From Lachnospiraceae bacterium UBA3310 (lineage in GTDB: Bacteria; Bacillota; Clostridia; Lachnospirales; Lachnospiraceae), in assembly GCA_002361355.1 (NCBI GenBank), contig DESQ01000033.1:62001-126000 (forward strand): a stretch of 64,000 nucleotides of DNA, given 5' to 3'. Shown here piece after piece: positions 31,543-41,186 of this stretch (its first letter is position 1; every line of letters starts with the position of its first letter). Under the pieces are notes generated by a model that did not search any database, was not told the DNA's origin, and was given only the letters and a program-made list of their open reading frames with translations. Both the position numbers and the translations under genes were made by a program.

Positions 31543-33858
31543 ATGCAGTTTAACATGCAAAGACTCGCGAAACTTTCGCTTATTTTTTTCGGTCTGCTGT
31601 TTATTGTCTGTCTGATTCTTGGAAGAAGGGAGAAAGAGACGGAAATACTGCCGCCGGAGGGGGAGAAGATCACGGTGGAGGATGTGGAGATCCTGTTGGA
31701 TGCACTGGAGGTCTCTTTTTCCATGCCTGAATCCGGCGGGGATGCAGAAGCGCAGATTGACCAGGAGGCGGGAGGAGAAGAAAGCGCGGCATATTTTACA
31801 TACGGGCAGTACGAGGCACTTTGCCGGCAGATTGGGGAGGAAGAGTGGCGGCTGCCTGATTACAGAGAAAAGTATAAGCCGGAGCAGTCTCTTTTAAAAG
31901 AGGACTGGTATAAAGCTTTCCGTCTGCTTCTGGCGCATCTGGATGCGGAATCTTCTATCTGGGAAACTACAGTTTTTGTGCTGAAAGTGGACAGCGAGGC
32001 GGGGGAGGCCTACACGGAAAACGGCGCTATACAGGGCGCGTGCCGTTATCTGTCGACGGCCTTTGCCGGGAATGAACTACAGGAAATGCGGGTCTATATG
32101 AAGGGAGACACGCTTTTAACTATTGTGGAGGTTTTGCCGGAGGATCATTATCTGGGAAGTGTGTGGGTGATGGAAACGACGGAGGGAGAACTGGATTGCT
32201 TTTATCACCGGACTGCATTTCGGGCGGCGGTTTCGGGAGAGGAAGAGGTGCGTCTTCCCGAGCGGGAACAAGTCGCCGACCTGACTTTTCGTGATGGATG
32301 TATTGTGGAGGCAAAAGAGCACAGGGATAAGATTCACGGTAAGTTGCTGCGGGCTTCCGCAGAGGAACTGGAGATCGAGGACTACGGGAGTTATCCTTTA
32401 TCGGAGCAGATGGAGGTTTACAAGCTCTACGGCAGCCTTGAGACGTTAACGAGAGCGGATTTGCGGGTGGGATGCGCGGACACGGATTTTGTGGTTGAGA
32501 AAGGGAAAATCGTCGCCTGTCTGGTATCGGAGGCGGCAGAGGCCGATCAGATCCGCGTCCTTTTAAAAAATACGGCGTCCGGCAGTAATTTTCATGAGGA
32601 AGTTTCTATAGAGGTGGACGGCGAGGAGACAAGGCTTCCTATGGAGCAGATGGCCGTCGGGGAACGCAGGATTTATCGGAGCGGGAATCTTACGGATAAA
32701 GTTTCTGTGGAGATGAAGGGAAGCACGCGCGAGAATCATGCCTACCGGGGAGCCATTGAATGTCTGCGGATGGAGCAGGGAATTGTGGTAGTAAACGAAC
32801 TGCCGCTGGAGGAATATCTCTATGCGGTGGTGCCCAGCGAGATGCCGGCCTCCTATCCGGAGGAGGCTTTAAAGGCGCAGGCGGTGTGCGCCAGAACGTA
32901 TGCTTACCGCTATATTCTGCGGGCAGGCATCCCGGAACTTGGCGCTCATGTGGATGATACCACAGCCTATCAGGTATATCACAATATTGGAGAGAACGCG
33001 TCGTCCACCATGGCGGTCAAGGAGACGGACGGGATGCTGCTTACCTACGAGGGAGAGGCGGCCGGAAATTATTATTATTCCACTTCCTGCGGGGCGGGGA
33101 CGGACGTGATAAGCTGGCAGGGCGGCAGCGGAGAGGAAATTCCCTATTTAAGCGGCGGGCGTGTGAGTGTGCAGGGGGATGGCACCGAAGAGGACAGGGA
33201 GAAAGCAGAGACGCCACAACCGGATGCGGATGCTTTGCGTGACGAGAATGTTTTTCGCCAGTTTATCACCGAAGTGCATGAGGAGGATCTGGAAAAGGAA
33301 GAGCCCTGGTACCGATGGACATACCTTGTGGAAGAGCTGGATGAAGAGACGCTTCTTGCCCGTTTGCAGGAGAGGCAGGAAAAAGCGCCTGCTTTTGTGC
33401 TAACAAAGGCCGAGGGGGCGTATTATGTGTCCGAGCCGGTTAAAAAAATGGGAAGAATAAGAAAGATTGAGGTCACCAAAAGAGGAGCGGGAGGTATTGC
33501 GCAGGAGCTTACGATTGAGGCCAAAGAGGGGACGTTTAAGGTGCTCTCCGAATACAATATCCGCTATGTGCTCTGCGATGGGAAAAGTGTAGTCAGAAAG
33601 CAGGATGACAGCACGACTGTGCCGGGGATGCTTCTGCCTAGCGGCTTTTTTGTGATTGATCCGGTCTTTCGGTCTGGAAAAAATGGAGAAAACGTGGTAG
33701 GATATACGTTGTCTGGCGGCGGGTTCGGCCATGGCGTCGGCATGTCCCAGAATGGGGCAAAAGCGTTAGGATTATACGGCGCATCTTACGGGCAGATTCT
33801 TTTGCAGTTTTATCCGGGATGTGAACTTATGGACTCCGATGCATTGAGAGAGCAGTAA
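31543..33858 (+). CDS. Large SpoIID/LytB-domain protein
   Basis: The 771-residue protein has one N-terminal membrane helix (residues about 8-27), a long extracytoplasmic region without a recognised domain (about 30-390) and a SpoIID/LytB domain. The latter starts near residue 400 with NELPLEEYLYAVVPSEMPAS, whose glutamate matches the catalytic residue of SpoIID lytic transglycosylases, and ends near 727 with GFGHGVGMSQNGAKALGLYG. An insertion of about 120 residues separates these two conserved parts. SpoIID degrades peptidoglycan in engulfment; this protein is about twice the size of canonical SpoIID and may act elsewhere in the cell cycle. AAAGGAC precedes the ATG. Confidence 0.85.
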   Translation: MQFNMQRLAKLSLIFFGLLFIVCLILGRREKETEILPPEGEKITVEDVEILLDALEVSFSMPESGGDAEAQIDQEAGGEESAAYFTYGQYEALCRQIGEEEWRLPDYREKYKPEQSLLKEDWYKAFRLLLAHLDAESSIWETTVFVLKVDSEAGEAYTENGAIQGACRYLSTAFAGNELQEMRVYMKGDTLLTIVEVLPEDHYLGSVWVMETTEGELDCFYHRTAFRAAVSGEEEVRLPEREQVADLTFRDGCIVEAKEHRDKIHGKLLRASAEELEIEDYGSYPLSEQMEVYKLYGSLETLTRADLRVGCADTDFVVEKGKIVACLVSEAAEADQIRVLLKNTASGSNFHEEVSIEVDGEETRLPMEQMAVGERRIYRSGNLTDKVSVEMKGSTRENHAYRGAIECLRMEQGIVVVNELPLEEYLYAVVPSEMPASYPEEALKAQAVCARTYAYRYILRAGIPELGAHVDDTTAYQVYHNIGENASSTMAVKETDGMLLTYEGEAAGNYYYSTSCGAGTDVISWQGGSGEEIPYLSGGRVSVQGDGTEEDREKAETPQPDADALRDENVFRQFITEVHEEDLEKEEPWYRWTYLVEELDEETLLARLQERQEKAPAFVLTKAEGAYYVSEPVKKMGRIRKIEVTKRGAGGIAQELTIEAKEGTFKVLSEYNIRYVLCDGKSVVRKQDDSTTVPGMLLPSGFFVIDPVFRSGKNGENVVGYTLSGGGFGHGVGMSQNGAKALGLYGASYGQILLQFYPGCELMDSDALREQ

Positions 33859-33895
33859 TTTATTGTAATGATCTGATAAAACGATCGGGAGAACG

Positions 33896-34744
33896 ATGAG
33901 AACAATTTACAGATTATATTATATCCTGCGGGATTTTAACTGGCAGATGACGAAAAAAAATATCAGTGCTTTTGCGGCCAGCACGGCCTTTTTCCTCTTT
34001 CTGTCCATGATACCGCTGTTGATGGCGCTGTGTGCCATTCTGCCTTATACAAGGCTGACGGAGGCAAATTTAATCAGCGCGGTTACCAAGTTTACGCCGG
34101 ATGCCGTGGATGGCATGGTGGTGGGAATCGTGTCGGATGTTTATGCCAGATCGGCGGGGACGATCACGGTCTTTGCGCTGGTGACCATCTGGTCGGCGGC
34201 AAAGGCCATGCTTGCGTTAATATACGGTTTAAATGCAGTCAACGATGTGGAGGAGAAGAGAAATTATATTGTGCTGCGGGCCATCGCCTGTTTTTATACG
34301 GTGATCATTCTGGCGGCGACTCTGGTGGCGCTTTTTGTGATGGTGTTTGGCAATGTGATCGTGGATATCCTGCTGCGGGACATACCGCCGCTTCATCTGG
34401 TGGTGCATGTGATCATGCGGTTCCGCTTTCTGGTTTCATGGGTGATATTGACTTTTATTTTCGCCATGATTTATGCCTATGTGCCGAGCTGTAAACTGCG
34501 GTTTAAAGCGCAGCTTCCGGGGGCGGCCTTTGCCGCAGTTCTGTGGAGTATTGCCTCTTTTGCCTTTTCCGTCTATGTAGATCATTACGATAATTTCGGC
34601 ACTTATGGGAGCTTGACTACTGTGGTCATTTTGATGTTCTGGTTTTATATGCTGATGTATATTCTGATGATCGGAGCGCATATTAACCGCTATTTCGGGC
34701 CGGTTTATAAATTTTTCTTCGGGCGGCTTGACAAGTCGCGGTAA
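33896..34744 (+). CDS. YihY/BrkB-family membrane protein
   Basis: The 282-residue protein has about six hydrophobic segments, at residues about 28-50, 90-110, 130-155, 180-205, 210-235 and 245-268. The start, with AFAASTAFFLFLSMIPLLMA, and GTYGSLTTVVILMFWFYMLM near the C-terminus are signatures of the YihY/BrkB (formerly tRNA-processing ribonuclease BN) family. Its function is unknown; it is not the true RNase BN. GGGAGAACG precedes the ATG. It follows the SpoIID-like gene by 37 bases, and its last codons contain the promoter of pheST. Confidence 0.9.
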   Translation: MRTIYRLYYILRDFNWQMTKKNISAFAASTAFFLFLSMIPLLMALCAILPYTRLTEANLISAVTKFTPDAVDGMVVGIVSDVYARSAGTITVFALVTIWSAAKAMLALIYGLNAVNDVEEKRNYIVLRAIACFYTVIILAATLVALFVMVFGNVIVDILLRDIPPLHLVVHVIMRFRFLVSWVILTFIFAMIYAYVPSCKLRFKAQLPGAAFAAVLWSIASFAFSVYVDHYDNFGTYGSLTTVVILMFWFYMLMYILMIGAHINRYFGPVYKFFFGRLDKSR

Positions 34745-34756
34745 AGACACTAGAAT
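34728..34756 (+). promoter_or_regulatory. Promoter of the pheST operon
   Basis: TTGACA (34728-34733) and TAGAAT (34751-34756) are spaced by 17 bases. The -35 box lies inside the end of the YihY gene. Confidence 0.75.
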
Positions 34757-34774
34757 AGCAGATAGATTTAGTTT

Positions 34775-35082
34775 AAAAGACAGATTTATCAGGGAAATGC
34801 AAGGAAGGTGTCAGTAGGAGATTATTTTCCGACAGAGAGAGGGAATCATCGGCTGTGAGTTCCCTTCGGTTCAGATAATGATCCGAATTTCCCACCGGAG
34901 CAGCCTGGGTGAAACGGTTGGTCTTTGCAGATCAATCTAATAGCGCAGGACGTGCGGCACGTTACGCCGAAGGAAGCGTCCGCTTTTCAATTTTGCAGCA
35001 GGCAGAAATGGAGGCGGGAAATTGGGTGGTACCGCGGATATGATTCGTCCCATGTGTCGAGAGGCACGTGGGATTTTTTTGC
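34775..35082 (+). promoter_or_regulatory. Phenylalanine T-box leader of pheST
   Basis: The 300-base leader ends with the T-box antiterminator sequence GGGTGGTACCGCGG (35024-35037), which binds the free CCA end of uncharged tRNA. Stem I features are present upstream, including the purine-rich AGAGAGAGGGAA region near 34835 and a possible specifier TTC at 34889-34891, consistent with tRNA-Phe. The downstream terminator hairpin is listed separately. Uncharged tRNA-Phe should favour antitermination and raise PheST. The exact stem boundaries are estimated by eye. Confidence 0.9.
35048..35080 (+). terminator. T-box regulated terminator before pheS
   Basis: TCCCATGTG (35048-35056) pairs with CACGTGGGA (35065-35073) with one G-T pair, followed by seven T residues. 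It competes with the T-box antiterminator. Confidence 0.88.
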
Positions 35083-35116
35083 GCGCATAAGCAGAGTCAG
35101 ATTAAAGGAGGAGAAT

Positions 35117-36136
35117 ATGAAAGAGAAATTAGAACAGATCAAGGCGGAGGCATTGCGGCAGATCGAAGCCAGCGATGCGCTGGAAAAACTGAACGAGGTC
35201 AGGGTCAATTACCTTGGTAAAAAGGGTGAGCTGACGGCGGTATTAAAAGGCATGAAGGATGTGGCGCCGGAAGACCGTCCGAAGGTGGGACAGCTTGTCA
35301 ACGAGACAAGGGAAGAGATCGAAAAAGTGTTGGAAGCTTCCGTCAAAAAGATGGAGCGGGCTGTCAGGGAAGCGAAATTAAAGACAGAGGTTATTGATGT
35401 GACCCTGCCGGCGAAGAAGAACAATGTAGGACACCGCCACCCGAACACGATCGCGCTGGAAGAGGCGGAGAGAATCTTTATCGGCATGGGCTATGAGGTG
35501 GTGGAAGGCCCGGACGTGGAGAAGGATTATTATAATTTTGAAGCGTTAAATATTCCGGCGGATCACCCGGCGAAGGACGAGCAGGACACGTTCTATATCA
35601 CGGGAGATATCCTGCTACGGACGCAGACTTCCTCTACGCAGGTGCATGAGATGGAGAAGGGTAAACTGCCGATCCGCATGATCGCGCCCGGACGCGTGTT
35701 CCGCGCAGATGAAGTGGATGCGACGCACTCCCCGTCCTTCCATCAGATCGAGGGTTTGGTGATTGATAAGAATATCACGTTTGCGGATCTGAAAGGGACG
35801 CTGGCGGAGTTTGCAAGGGAGTTGTTCGGGGAGGATACGAAGGTGAAATTCAGACCCCATCATTTCCCCTTCACGGAGCCCAGTGCAGAGATGGATGTGA
35901 GCTGCTTTAAGTGCGGCGGCAAAGGCTGCCGTTTCTGTAAAGGGGAGGGCTGGATTGAGATTTTAGGCTGCGGCATGGTGCACCCGCATGTGCTGGAAAT
36001 GAGCGGCATTGATCCGGAACAGTATACAGGTTTCGCTTTCGGCGTAGGCCTGGAGCGTATTGCGCTCCTCAAATATGAGATCGACGACATGAGGCTGTTG
36101 TATGAGAACGATATCCGTTTCCTGAAACAGTTTTAA
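35117..36136 (+). CDS. pheS: Phenylalanyl-tRNA synthetase alpha subunit
   Basis: The 339-residue catalytic subunit attaches phenylalanine to its tRNA with PheT. An N-terminal coiled coil (residues about 1-85) precedes the class II core. Motif 2 includes RMIAPGRVFRADEVDATHSP and motif 3 the C-terminal GFAFGVGLERIALLKYEIDD. ATG 35117 follows GGAGGAG; the longer in-frame reading upstream runs through the T-box terminator and is not coding. pheT follows after 38 bases. Confidence 0.97.
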   Translation: MKEKLEQIKAEALRQIEASDALEKLNEVRVNYLGKKGELTAVLKGMKDVAPEDRPKVGQLVNETREEIEKVLEASVKKMERAVREAKLKTEVIDVTLPAKKNNVGHRHPNTIALEEAERIFIGMGYEVVEGPDVEKDYYNFEALNIPADHPAKDEQDTFYITGDILLRTQTSSTQVHEMEKGKLPIRMIAPGRVFRADEVDATHSPSFHQIEGLVIDKNITFADLKGTLAEFARELFGEDTKVKFRPHHFPFTEPSAEMDVSCFKCGGKGCRFCKGEGWIEILGCGMVHPHVLEMSGIDPEQYTGFAFGVGLERIALLKYEIDDMRLLYENDIRFLKQF

Positions 36137-36174
36137 CGTAGGTAAAAATCATAGCAGAGTGAATGGAGGAAATT

Positions 36175-38601
36175 ATGAATACAGCATTATCATGGATTAA
36201 GGCATATGTGCCGGATCTTACCTGTACGGATCAGGAGTATATGGACGCGATGACGCTCACCGGGACGAAGGTGGAAGGGTATACCAGGCTGGACAAAAAT
36301 CTGGAGAAAATCGTTGTGGGACAGATTCAGAAAATCGAGAAGCATCCCGACGCGGATAAACTGATTGTCTGTCAGGTGGATATCGGCAAAGAGGTCATTC
36401 AGATCGTTACAGGCGCGCCCAATGTGAAGGAGGGCGACAAAGTTCCCGTTGTTTTGGACGGCGGTAAAGTGGCAGGCGGCCACGACGGCGGCCCTCTTCC
36501 CGAGGACGGCATTAAGATCAAAGCAGGGAAACTGCGCGGCGTGCCCTCAAACGGCATGATGTGTTCCATTGAAGAGTTAGGCTCCGACAGGAATTTCTAC
36601 CCGGAGGCGCCTGAGATGGGCATTTATATTTTCGGGGATGACGCGGTGGTCGGCTCTGATGCGGTGGAGGCTCTGGGTCTTCACGATACGGTGTTTGAGT
36701 ATGAAATTACTTCAAACCGCGTAGACTGTTATAGTGTCATCGGTATTGCCAGAGAGGCGGCGGCAACCTTCCGCAAACCCTTTGTTCTGCCGGAGGTGAC
36801 GGTGAAAGGAAACGGCGAGAACGTGGAAGATTATATTTCCGTGGAAGTGCAGGATCAGGAACTGTGCCCGAGATACTGTGCGAGGGTCTGCAAAAATATT
36901 AAGATCGGCCCTTCCCCCAAGTGGATGCAGAGGCGTCTTGCCGCCAGCGGCATCCGTCCCATCAACAATCTGGTAGACATTACCAACTATGTGATGGAGG
37001 AGTACGGCCAGCCCATGCACGCCTACGATCTGGATACCATTGCAGGACATAAAATTATTGTCCGCCGTGCCAAGGACGGCGATGTGTTCCGGACGCTGGA
37101 CGGGCAGGACAGGAAGTTGGATAAAGATGTGCTGATGATCTGTGATGCAGAGAAGGAAGTCGGCCTTGCAGGCATCATGGGCGGGGAAAATTCCATGATT
37201 ACCGACCATGTGAACACCGTGCTCTTTGAGGCGGCCACTTTCAACGGGGCGAACATCCGTAAATCGGCGAAACGCGTGGGCCTGCGAACCGACGCTTCCG
37301 GCAAGTTCGAGAAAGGGCTTGATCCTAATAGCGCGGAGGCGGCTATCAACAGAGCCTGCCAGCTCATCGAGGAGTTTGGCTGCGGCGAGGTGGTGAGCGG
37401 CATGGTGGATATATGCGGAGAGATGAAGGAGAAGGTGGTTCTGCCCTTTGAGCCGGAGCGTTATAATAAGCTTCTGGGTACGGACGTTTCCGAGCAGGAA
37501 ATGTTAGAGATTTTCAAAATGCTTGAGGTGGAGTATGATGCGCAGAAGAGAACGCTCACAGCGCCTACTTTCCGTCAGGATCTTTTGAGACAGTGCGATA
37601 TCGCGGAGGAAGTGGCAAGATTTTACGGCTATGATAAGATCCCGACCACTCTGCCCACCGGCGAGGCGACTACCGGTAAGCTCCCTTTTAAACTGCGGAT
37701 CGAACAGAAGGCGAGGGATATCGCGGAATACTGCGGTTTTTCACAGGGCATGTGCTATTCTTTTGAGAGTCCCAAGGTGTTTGACAAGCTGCTCCTTGCG
37801 GCCAACGATCCGGCGAGGAAGGCGATTACCATCGCCAATCCGCTGGGGGAAGATTTCTCCATTATGAGAACCCTTTCCCTGAACGGGATGCTGACAAGTC
37901 TTGCCACCAACTATAACAGAAGAAACAAGGATGTGCGTCTCTATGAGCTGGGGAATATTTATCTCCCCAAGGCATTGCCTCTGACGGAACTTCCGGAGGA
38001 GCGTATGCAGTTTACGCTTGGTATGTACGGCGACTGCGATTTCTTTGACATGAAGGGTGTGGTTGAGGAGTTTTTGGAGAGTGTCGGCATGCAAATGCAC
38101 AAGAGAGGCGCGTATGATCCGAAGGCGGGCAGAAATTATCTGCATCCGGGAAGACAGGCAAATATTTTATACGGGGATGAAGTAATCGGCTATCTGGGCG
38201 AGGTGCACCCGGAGGTTTGCGACAATTATGATTTAAAGACCAGGGCTTACGTGGCGGTGATCGACATTCCGGCGATTTTGCCCCATGCGACCTTTGACCG
38301 CAAATATGAGGGGATTGCGAAATATCCGGCGGTGCTTCGCGATATCAGCATGGTAGTGCCGAAGGCGGTGATGGCGGGACAGATTGAGGCGGTGATCGCC
38401 CAGCGTGGCGGAAAGATTCTGGAGGACTACAAACTTTTCGATATCTATGAGGGTAACCAGATCAAGGAGGGCTTTAAGTCCATGGCCTATTCCATCACTT
38501 TTCGCGCGAAAGACAGGACGCTGGAAGAGGCGGATGTGGCGGGTGCCATGAAGAAGATCCTGAACGGCCTGGAAGGCATGGGCATCGAGTTGAGAAGCTA
38601 G
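36175..38601 (+). CDS. pheT: Phenylalanyl-tRNA synthetase beta subunit
   Basis: The 808-residue structural and editing subunit begins with MNTALSWIKAYVPDL. It contains the tRNA-binding OB fold (residues about 40-155), the B3/B4 editing domain (about 210-385), the B5 domain (about 405-475) and a C-terminal anticodon-binding ferredoxin-like fold (about 710-808). Length and domain order are normal. I chose ATG 36175 because GGAGG lies directly before it; an in-frame ATG at 36163 overlaps that site. It is controlled together with pheS by the T-box. Confidence 0.96.
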   Translation: MNTALSWIKAYVPDLTCTDQEYMDAMTLTGTKVEGYTRLDKNLEKIVVGQIQKIEKHPDADKLIVCQVDIGKEVIQIVTGAPNVKEGDKVPVVLDGGKVAGGHDGGPLPEDGIKIKAGKLRGVPSNGMMCSIEELGSDRNFYPEAPEMGIYIFGDDAVVGSDAVEALGLHDTVFEYEITSNRVDCYSVIGIAREAAATFRKPFVLPEVTVKGNGENVEDYISVEVQDQELCPRYCARVCKNIKIGPSPKWMQRRLAASGIRPINNLVDITNYVMEEYGQPMHAYDLDTIAGHKIIVRRAKDGDVFRTLDGQDRKLDKDVLMICDAEKEVGLAGIMGGENSMITDHVNTVLFEAATFNGANIRKSAKRVGLRTDASGKFEKGLDPNSAEAAINRACQLIEEFGCGEVVSGMVDICGEMKEKVVLPFEPERYNKLLGTDVSEQEMLEIFKMLEVEYDAQKRTLTAPTFRQDLLRQCDIAEEVARFYGYDKIPTTLPTGEATTGKLPFKLRIEQKARDIAEYCGFSQGMCYSFESPKVFDKLLLAANDPARKAITIANPLGEDFSIMRTLSLNGMLTSLATNYNRRNKDVRLYELGNIYLPKALPLTELPEERMQFTLGMYGDCDFFDMKGVVEEFLESVGMQMHKRGAYDPKAGRNYLHPGRQANILYGDEVIGYLGEVHPEVCDNYDLKTRAYVAVIDIPAILPHATFDRKYEGIAKYPAVLRDISMVVPKAVMAGQIEAVIAQRGGKILEDYKLFDIYEGNQIKEGFKSMAYSITFRAKDRTLEEADVAGAMKKILNGLEGMGIELRS

Positions 38602-38660
38602 GAGATGCCGGTTGGCGCTGGTTTTAGACAGTGATATCTTAGAAAGAGAGGCTAAGAGGT

Positions 38661-40085
38661 ATGGAACAAAAAAATACATGGGAAACCTACAACGCGAAGC
38701 AGCTTGGGGAAGTGGATGCCTTCGCCAGAGCGTATATGGATTTTCTGGATAACGGAAAGACGGAGAGAGAGTGCATTGACCAGATTGTAAATACGCTGGA
38801 GGATGCGGGTTATCGGGAGTTAGAGTCTCTTGTGAAAGACGGGAAGAAGTTGAAGGCGGGAGATAAGGTTTACTCCGTATGGATGAATAAGTCCATTGTC
38901 TTTTTCCAGATCGGCAAAGAGAAGATGGAGAATGGCATCAATATTCTGGGTGCGCACATTGATTCTCCCCGCCTGGATGTGAAACAGAATCCGCTCTATG
39001 AGGACGGCGGTTTCGCCTATCTGGATACCCATTATTACGGCGGCGTGAAGAAATATCAGTGGGTGACGATCCCTCTTGCCATTCATGGCGTGGTGGTGAA
39101 AAAAGACGGCAGCACGGTGGAAATCAACGTGGGTGAGAACGAGGATGATCCCGTATTTTTTGTATCGGATCTGCTGATCCATCTGGCGCAGGAGCAGATG
39201 GAAAAGAAGGCGAATAAGGTCATTGAGGGCGAGGCGCTTGACATCATTGTGGGAAATAAGCCGCTTGTCATTGACAAGAAGAAAAAAGCGGACAAAGAGG
39301 AAAAGGGTTCTGATAAGGACGCTGTGAAGAAAGGGATACTTGACATATTAAAGAAAGACTACGACATGGAGGAGGAGGATTTTATCTCCGCCGAGCTGGA
39401 GGTAGTGCCCGCCGGAAAGGCCAGAGAGGCCGGCTTTGACCGCAGTATGATTTTCTCTTATGGGCAGGATGACCGCGTGTGCGCGTTTTCCTCTTTAAAG
39501 GCAATGCTGGAGATCGGCCAGACGGCAAGGACAGCCTGCTGTATTCTGGTGGATAAGGAGGAGATCGGCAGTGTGGGCGCAACCGGTATGCAGTCTAAGT
39601 TTTTCGAGAATGCGGTTGCGGAGGTCATGAACCTTCTTGGCGAATACAGCGAGATGAATCTGCGCAGATGTCTGTCTCATTCCTGTATGTTGTCCTCCGA
39701 TGTGAGCAGCGCCTTTGATCCCACTTATGCGGCAAGTTTTGATAAGAAAAATGTGGCGTATCTTGGCGGCGGCATGGTGTTTAACAAGTTTACGGGCTCC
39801 CGCGGGAAATCCGGCAGTAACGACGCAAATGCGGAGTATCTTGGCCATATCCGCGCGATTTTCGAGAAGGAGAAGATCAATTTCCAGACAGCGGAGCTGG
39901 GGAAGGTGGATCTTGGCGGCGGCGGCACCATCGCCTATATCCTTGCATTGTATGGTATGAATGTGATTGACAGCGGCGTTGCGGTACTAAATATGCATGC
40001 GCCCTGGGAGGCTACAAGCAAGGCGGATGTGTACGAGACGAAACGCGGGTACGTGGCGTTTTTGGAGAATGCGGATTTGTCATGA
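38661..40085 (+). CDS. M18 family aminopeptidase
   Basis: The 474-residue metallopeptidase removes N-terminal amino acids from peptides using two metal ions. Metal ligands are in LGAHIDSPRLDVKQNP (about residue 96), VDKEEIGSVGATGMQSK (about 297), SSDVSSAFDPTY (about 345) and the final NMHAPWEATSKADVYE. These motifs identify the aspartyl-aminopeptidase (M18) family. An inserted Lys-rich patch near residues 200-225 is an unusual surface feature. The gene follows pheT by 59 bases and overlaps queA by four bases. Confidence 0.94.
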   Translation: MEQKNTWETYNAKQLGEVDAFARAYMDFLDNGKTERECIDQIVNTLEDAGYRELESLVKDGKKLKAGDKVYSVWMNKSIVFFQIGKEKMENGINILGAHIDSPRLDVKQNPLYEDGGFAYLDTHYYGGVKKYQWVTIPLAIHGVVVKKDGSTVEINVGENEDDPVFFVSDLLIHLAQEQMEKKANKVIEGEALDIIVGNKPLVIDKKKKADKEEKGSDKDAVKKGILDILKKDYDMEEEDFISAELEVVPAGKAREAGFDRSMIFSYGQDDRVCAFSSLKAMLEIGQTARTACCILVDKEEIGSVGATGMQSKFFENAVAEVMNLLGEYSEMNLRRCLSHSCMLSSDVSSAFDPTYAASFDKKNVAYLGGGMVFNKFTGSRGKSGSNDANAEYLGHIRAIFEKEKINFQTAELGKVDLGGGGTIAYILALYGMNVIDSGVAVLNMHAPWEATSKADVYETKRGYVAFLENADLS

Positions 40086-41119
40086 TGAGAGAGCTTAAAA
40101 AATCGGATTTCTATTTTGACCTGCCCAAGGAACTGATTGCGCAGGATCCGCTGGAAGACCGCTCCGGTTCCAGACTTCTTGTGTTACACAGGGAAACGGG
40201 GACAGTGGAGCATCATACGTTTACGGAGATCACGAATTATTTGAGGCCGGGCGATTGTCTGGTCTTAAATAATACAAAGGTGATTCCGGCAAGACTATTG
40301 GGCGTTAAGGAGGACACGGGTGCGGCCATAGAGGTGTTACTCCTGAAACGGCGGGAGAACGATGTCTGGGAGACGCTGGTGAAGCCTGGGAAAAAGGCGC
40401 GGCCGGGGACAAAACTCATCTTCGGAGACGGCGGCCTCAAAGCGGAAGTGTTGGATGTGGTGGAGGAGGGCAACCGTCTGATCCGGTTTTCCTATGACGG
40501 TATTTTTGAGGAAGTGCTCGACCGTCTGGGAGAAATGCCGCTGCCTCCTTACATAACGCATAAATTGCAGGATAAAAACCGCTATCAGACCGTATACGCC
40601 AAGTATGACGGTTCTGCGGCGGCGCCGACGGCGGGACTGCATTTTACAAAAGAACTGCTTGCAAAGATAGAGCAGATGGGTGTGAAAATTGCCTATGTGA
40701 CGCTCCATGTGGGGCTCGGCACGTTCCGTCCCGTGAAGGCGGACAATATTTTGGATCATCATATGCATTCCGAGCACTATCAGGTGACGCAGGAGACCGC
40801 TGATCTGATCAACCAGACAAAAGCGCAGGGCGGACGGGTGATCTGCGTGGGCACGACGAGCTGCCGCACCGTGGAGAGCGCGGCGACGGCGGACGGCATG
40901 GTACAGGCGGGTTGCGGCGATACGGAGATCTTTATCTATCCCGGCTACCAGTTTAAGGTATTGGACTGCCTGATCACCAATTTCCATCTGCCGGAATCCA
41001 CCCTGGTGATGCTGGTTTCTGCGCTGGCGGGCAGGGAGCATGTGCTTGCGGCGTACCAGAAGGCGGTGGAGGAGCGGTACCGGTTCTTTAGTTTCGGGGA
41101 TGCGATGTTAATCCTATGA
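40082..41119 (+). CDS. queA: S-adenosylmethionine:tRNA ribosyltransferase-isomerase
   Basis: QueA transfers the ribosyl moiety of SAM to preQ1 in the anticodon wobble position, giving epoxyqueuosine. The 345-residue protein begins with SDFYFDLPKELIAQDPLEDR, then CLVLNNTKVIPARLLG, GSAAAPTAGLHFT and YVTLHVGLGTFRPVKADNI, all highly conserved in the family. The C-terminal FITNFHLPESTL-like stretch (ITNFHLPESTLVML) is also present. The start overlaps the aminopeptidase stop (CATGATG). No other queuosine gene lies nearby. Confidence 0.97.
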   Translation: MMRELKKSDFYFDLPKELIAQDPLEDRSGSRLLVLHRETGTVEHHTFTEITNYLRPGDCLVLNNTKVIPARLLGVKEDTGAAIEVLLLKRRENDVWETLVKPGKKARPGTKLIFGDGGLKAEVLDVVEEGNRLIRFSYDGIFEEVLDRLGEMPLPPYITHKLQDKNRYQTVYAKYDGSAAAPTAGLHFTKELLAKIEQMGVKIAYVTLHVGLGTFRPVKADNILDHHMHSEHYQVTQETADLINQTKAQGGRVICVGTTSCRTVESAATADGMVQAGCGDTEIFIYPGYQFKVLDCLITNFHLPESTLVMLVSALAGREHVLAAYQKAVEERYRFFSFGDAMLIL

Positions 41120-41186
41120 TTGTTTCTTAAGGGAAAATGACTCCCAGGATATGCTGTACGTTTTGCAGGATGGAGGAAACCGGAGG

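Noticed and set aside
34925..35116. Extended N-terminus of pheS
   Set aside because: The reading frame passes through the T-box terminator and antiterminator, and GGAGG marks ATG 35117.
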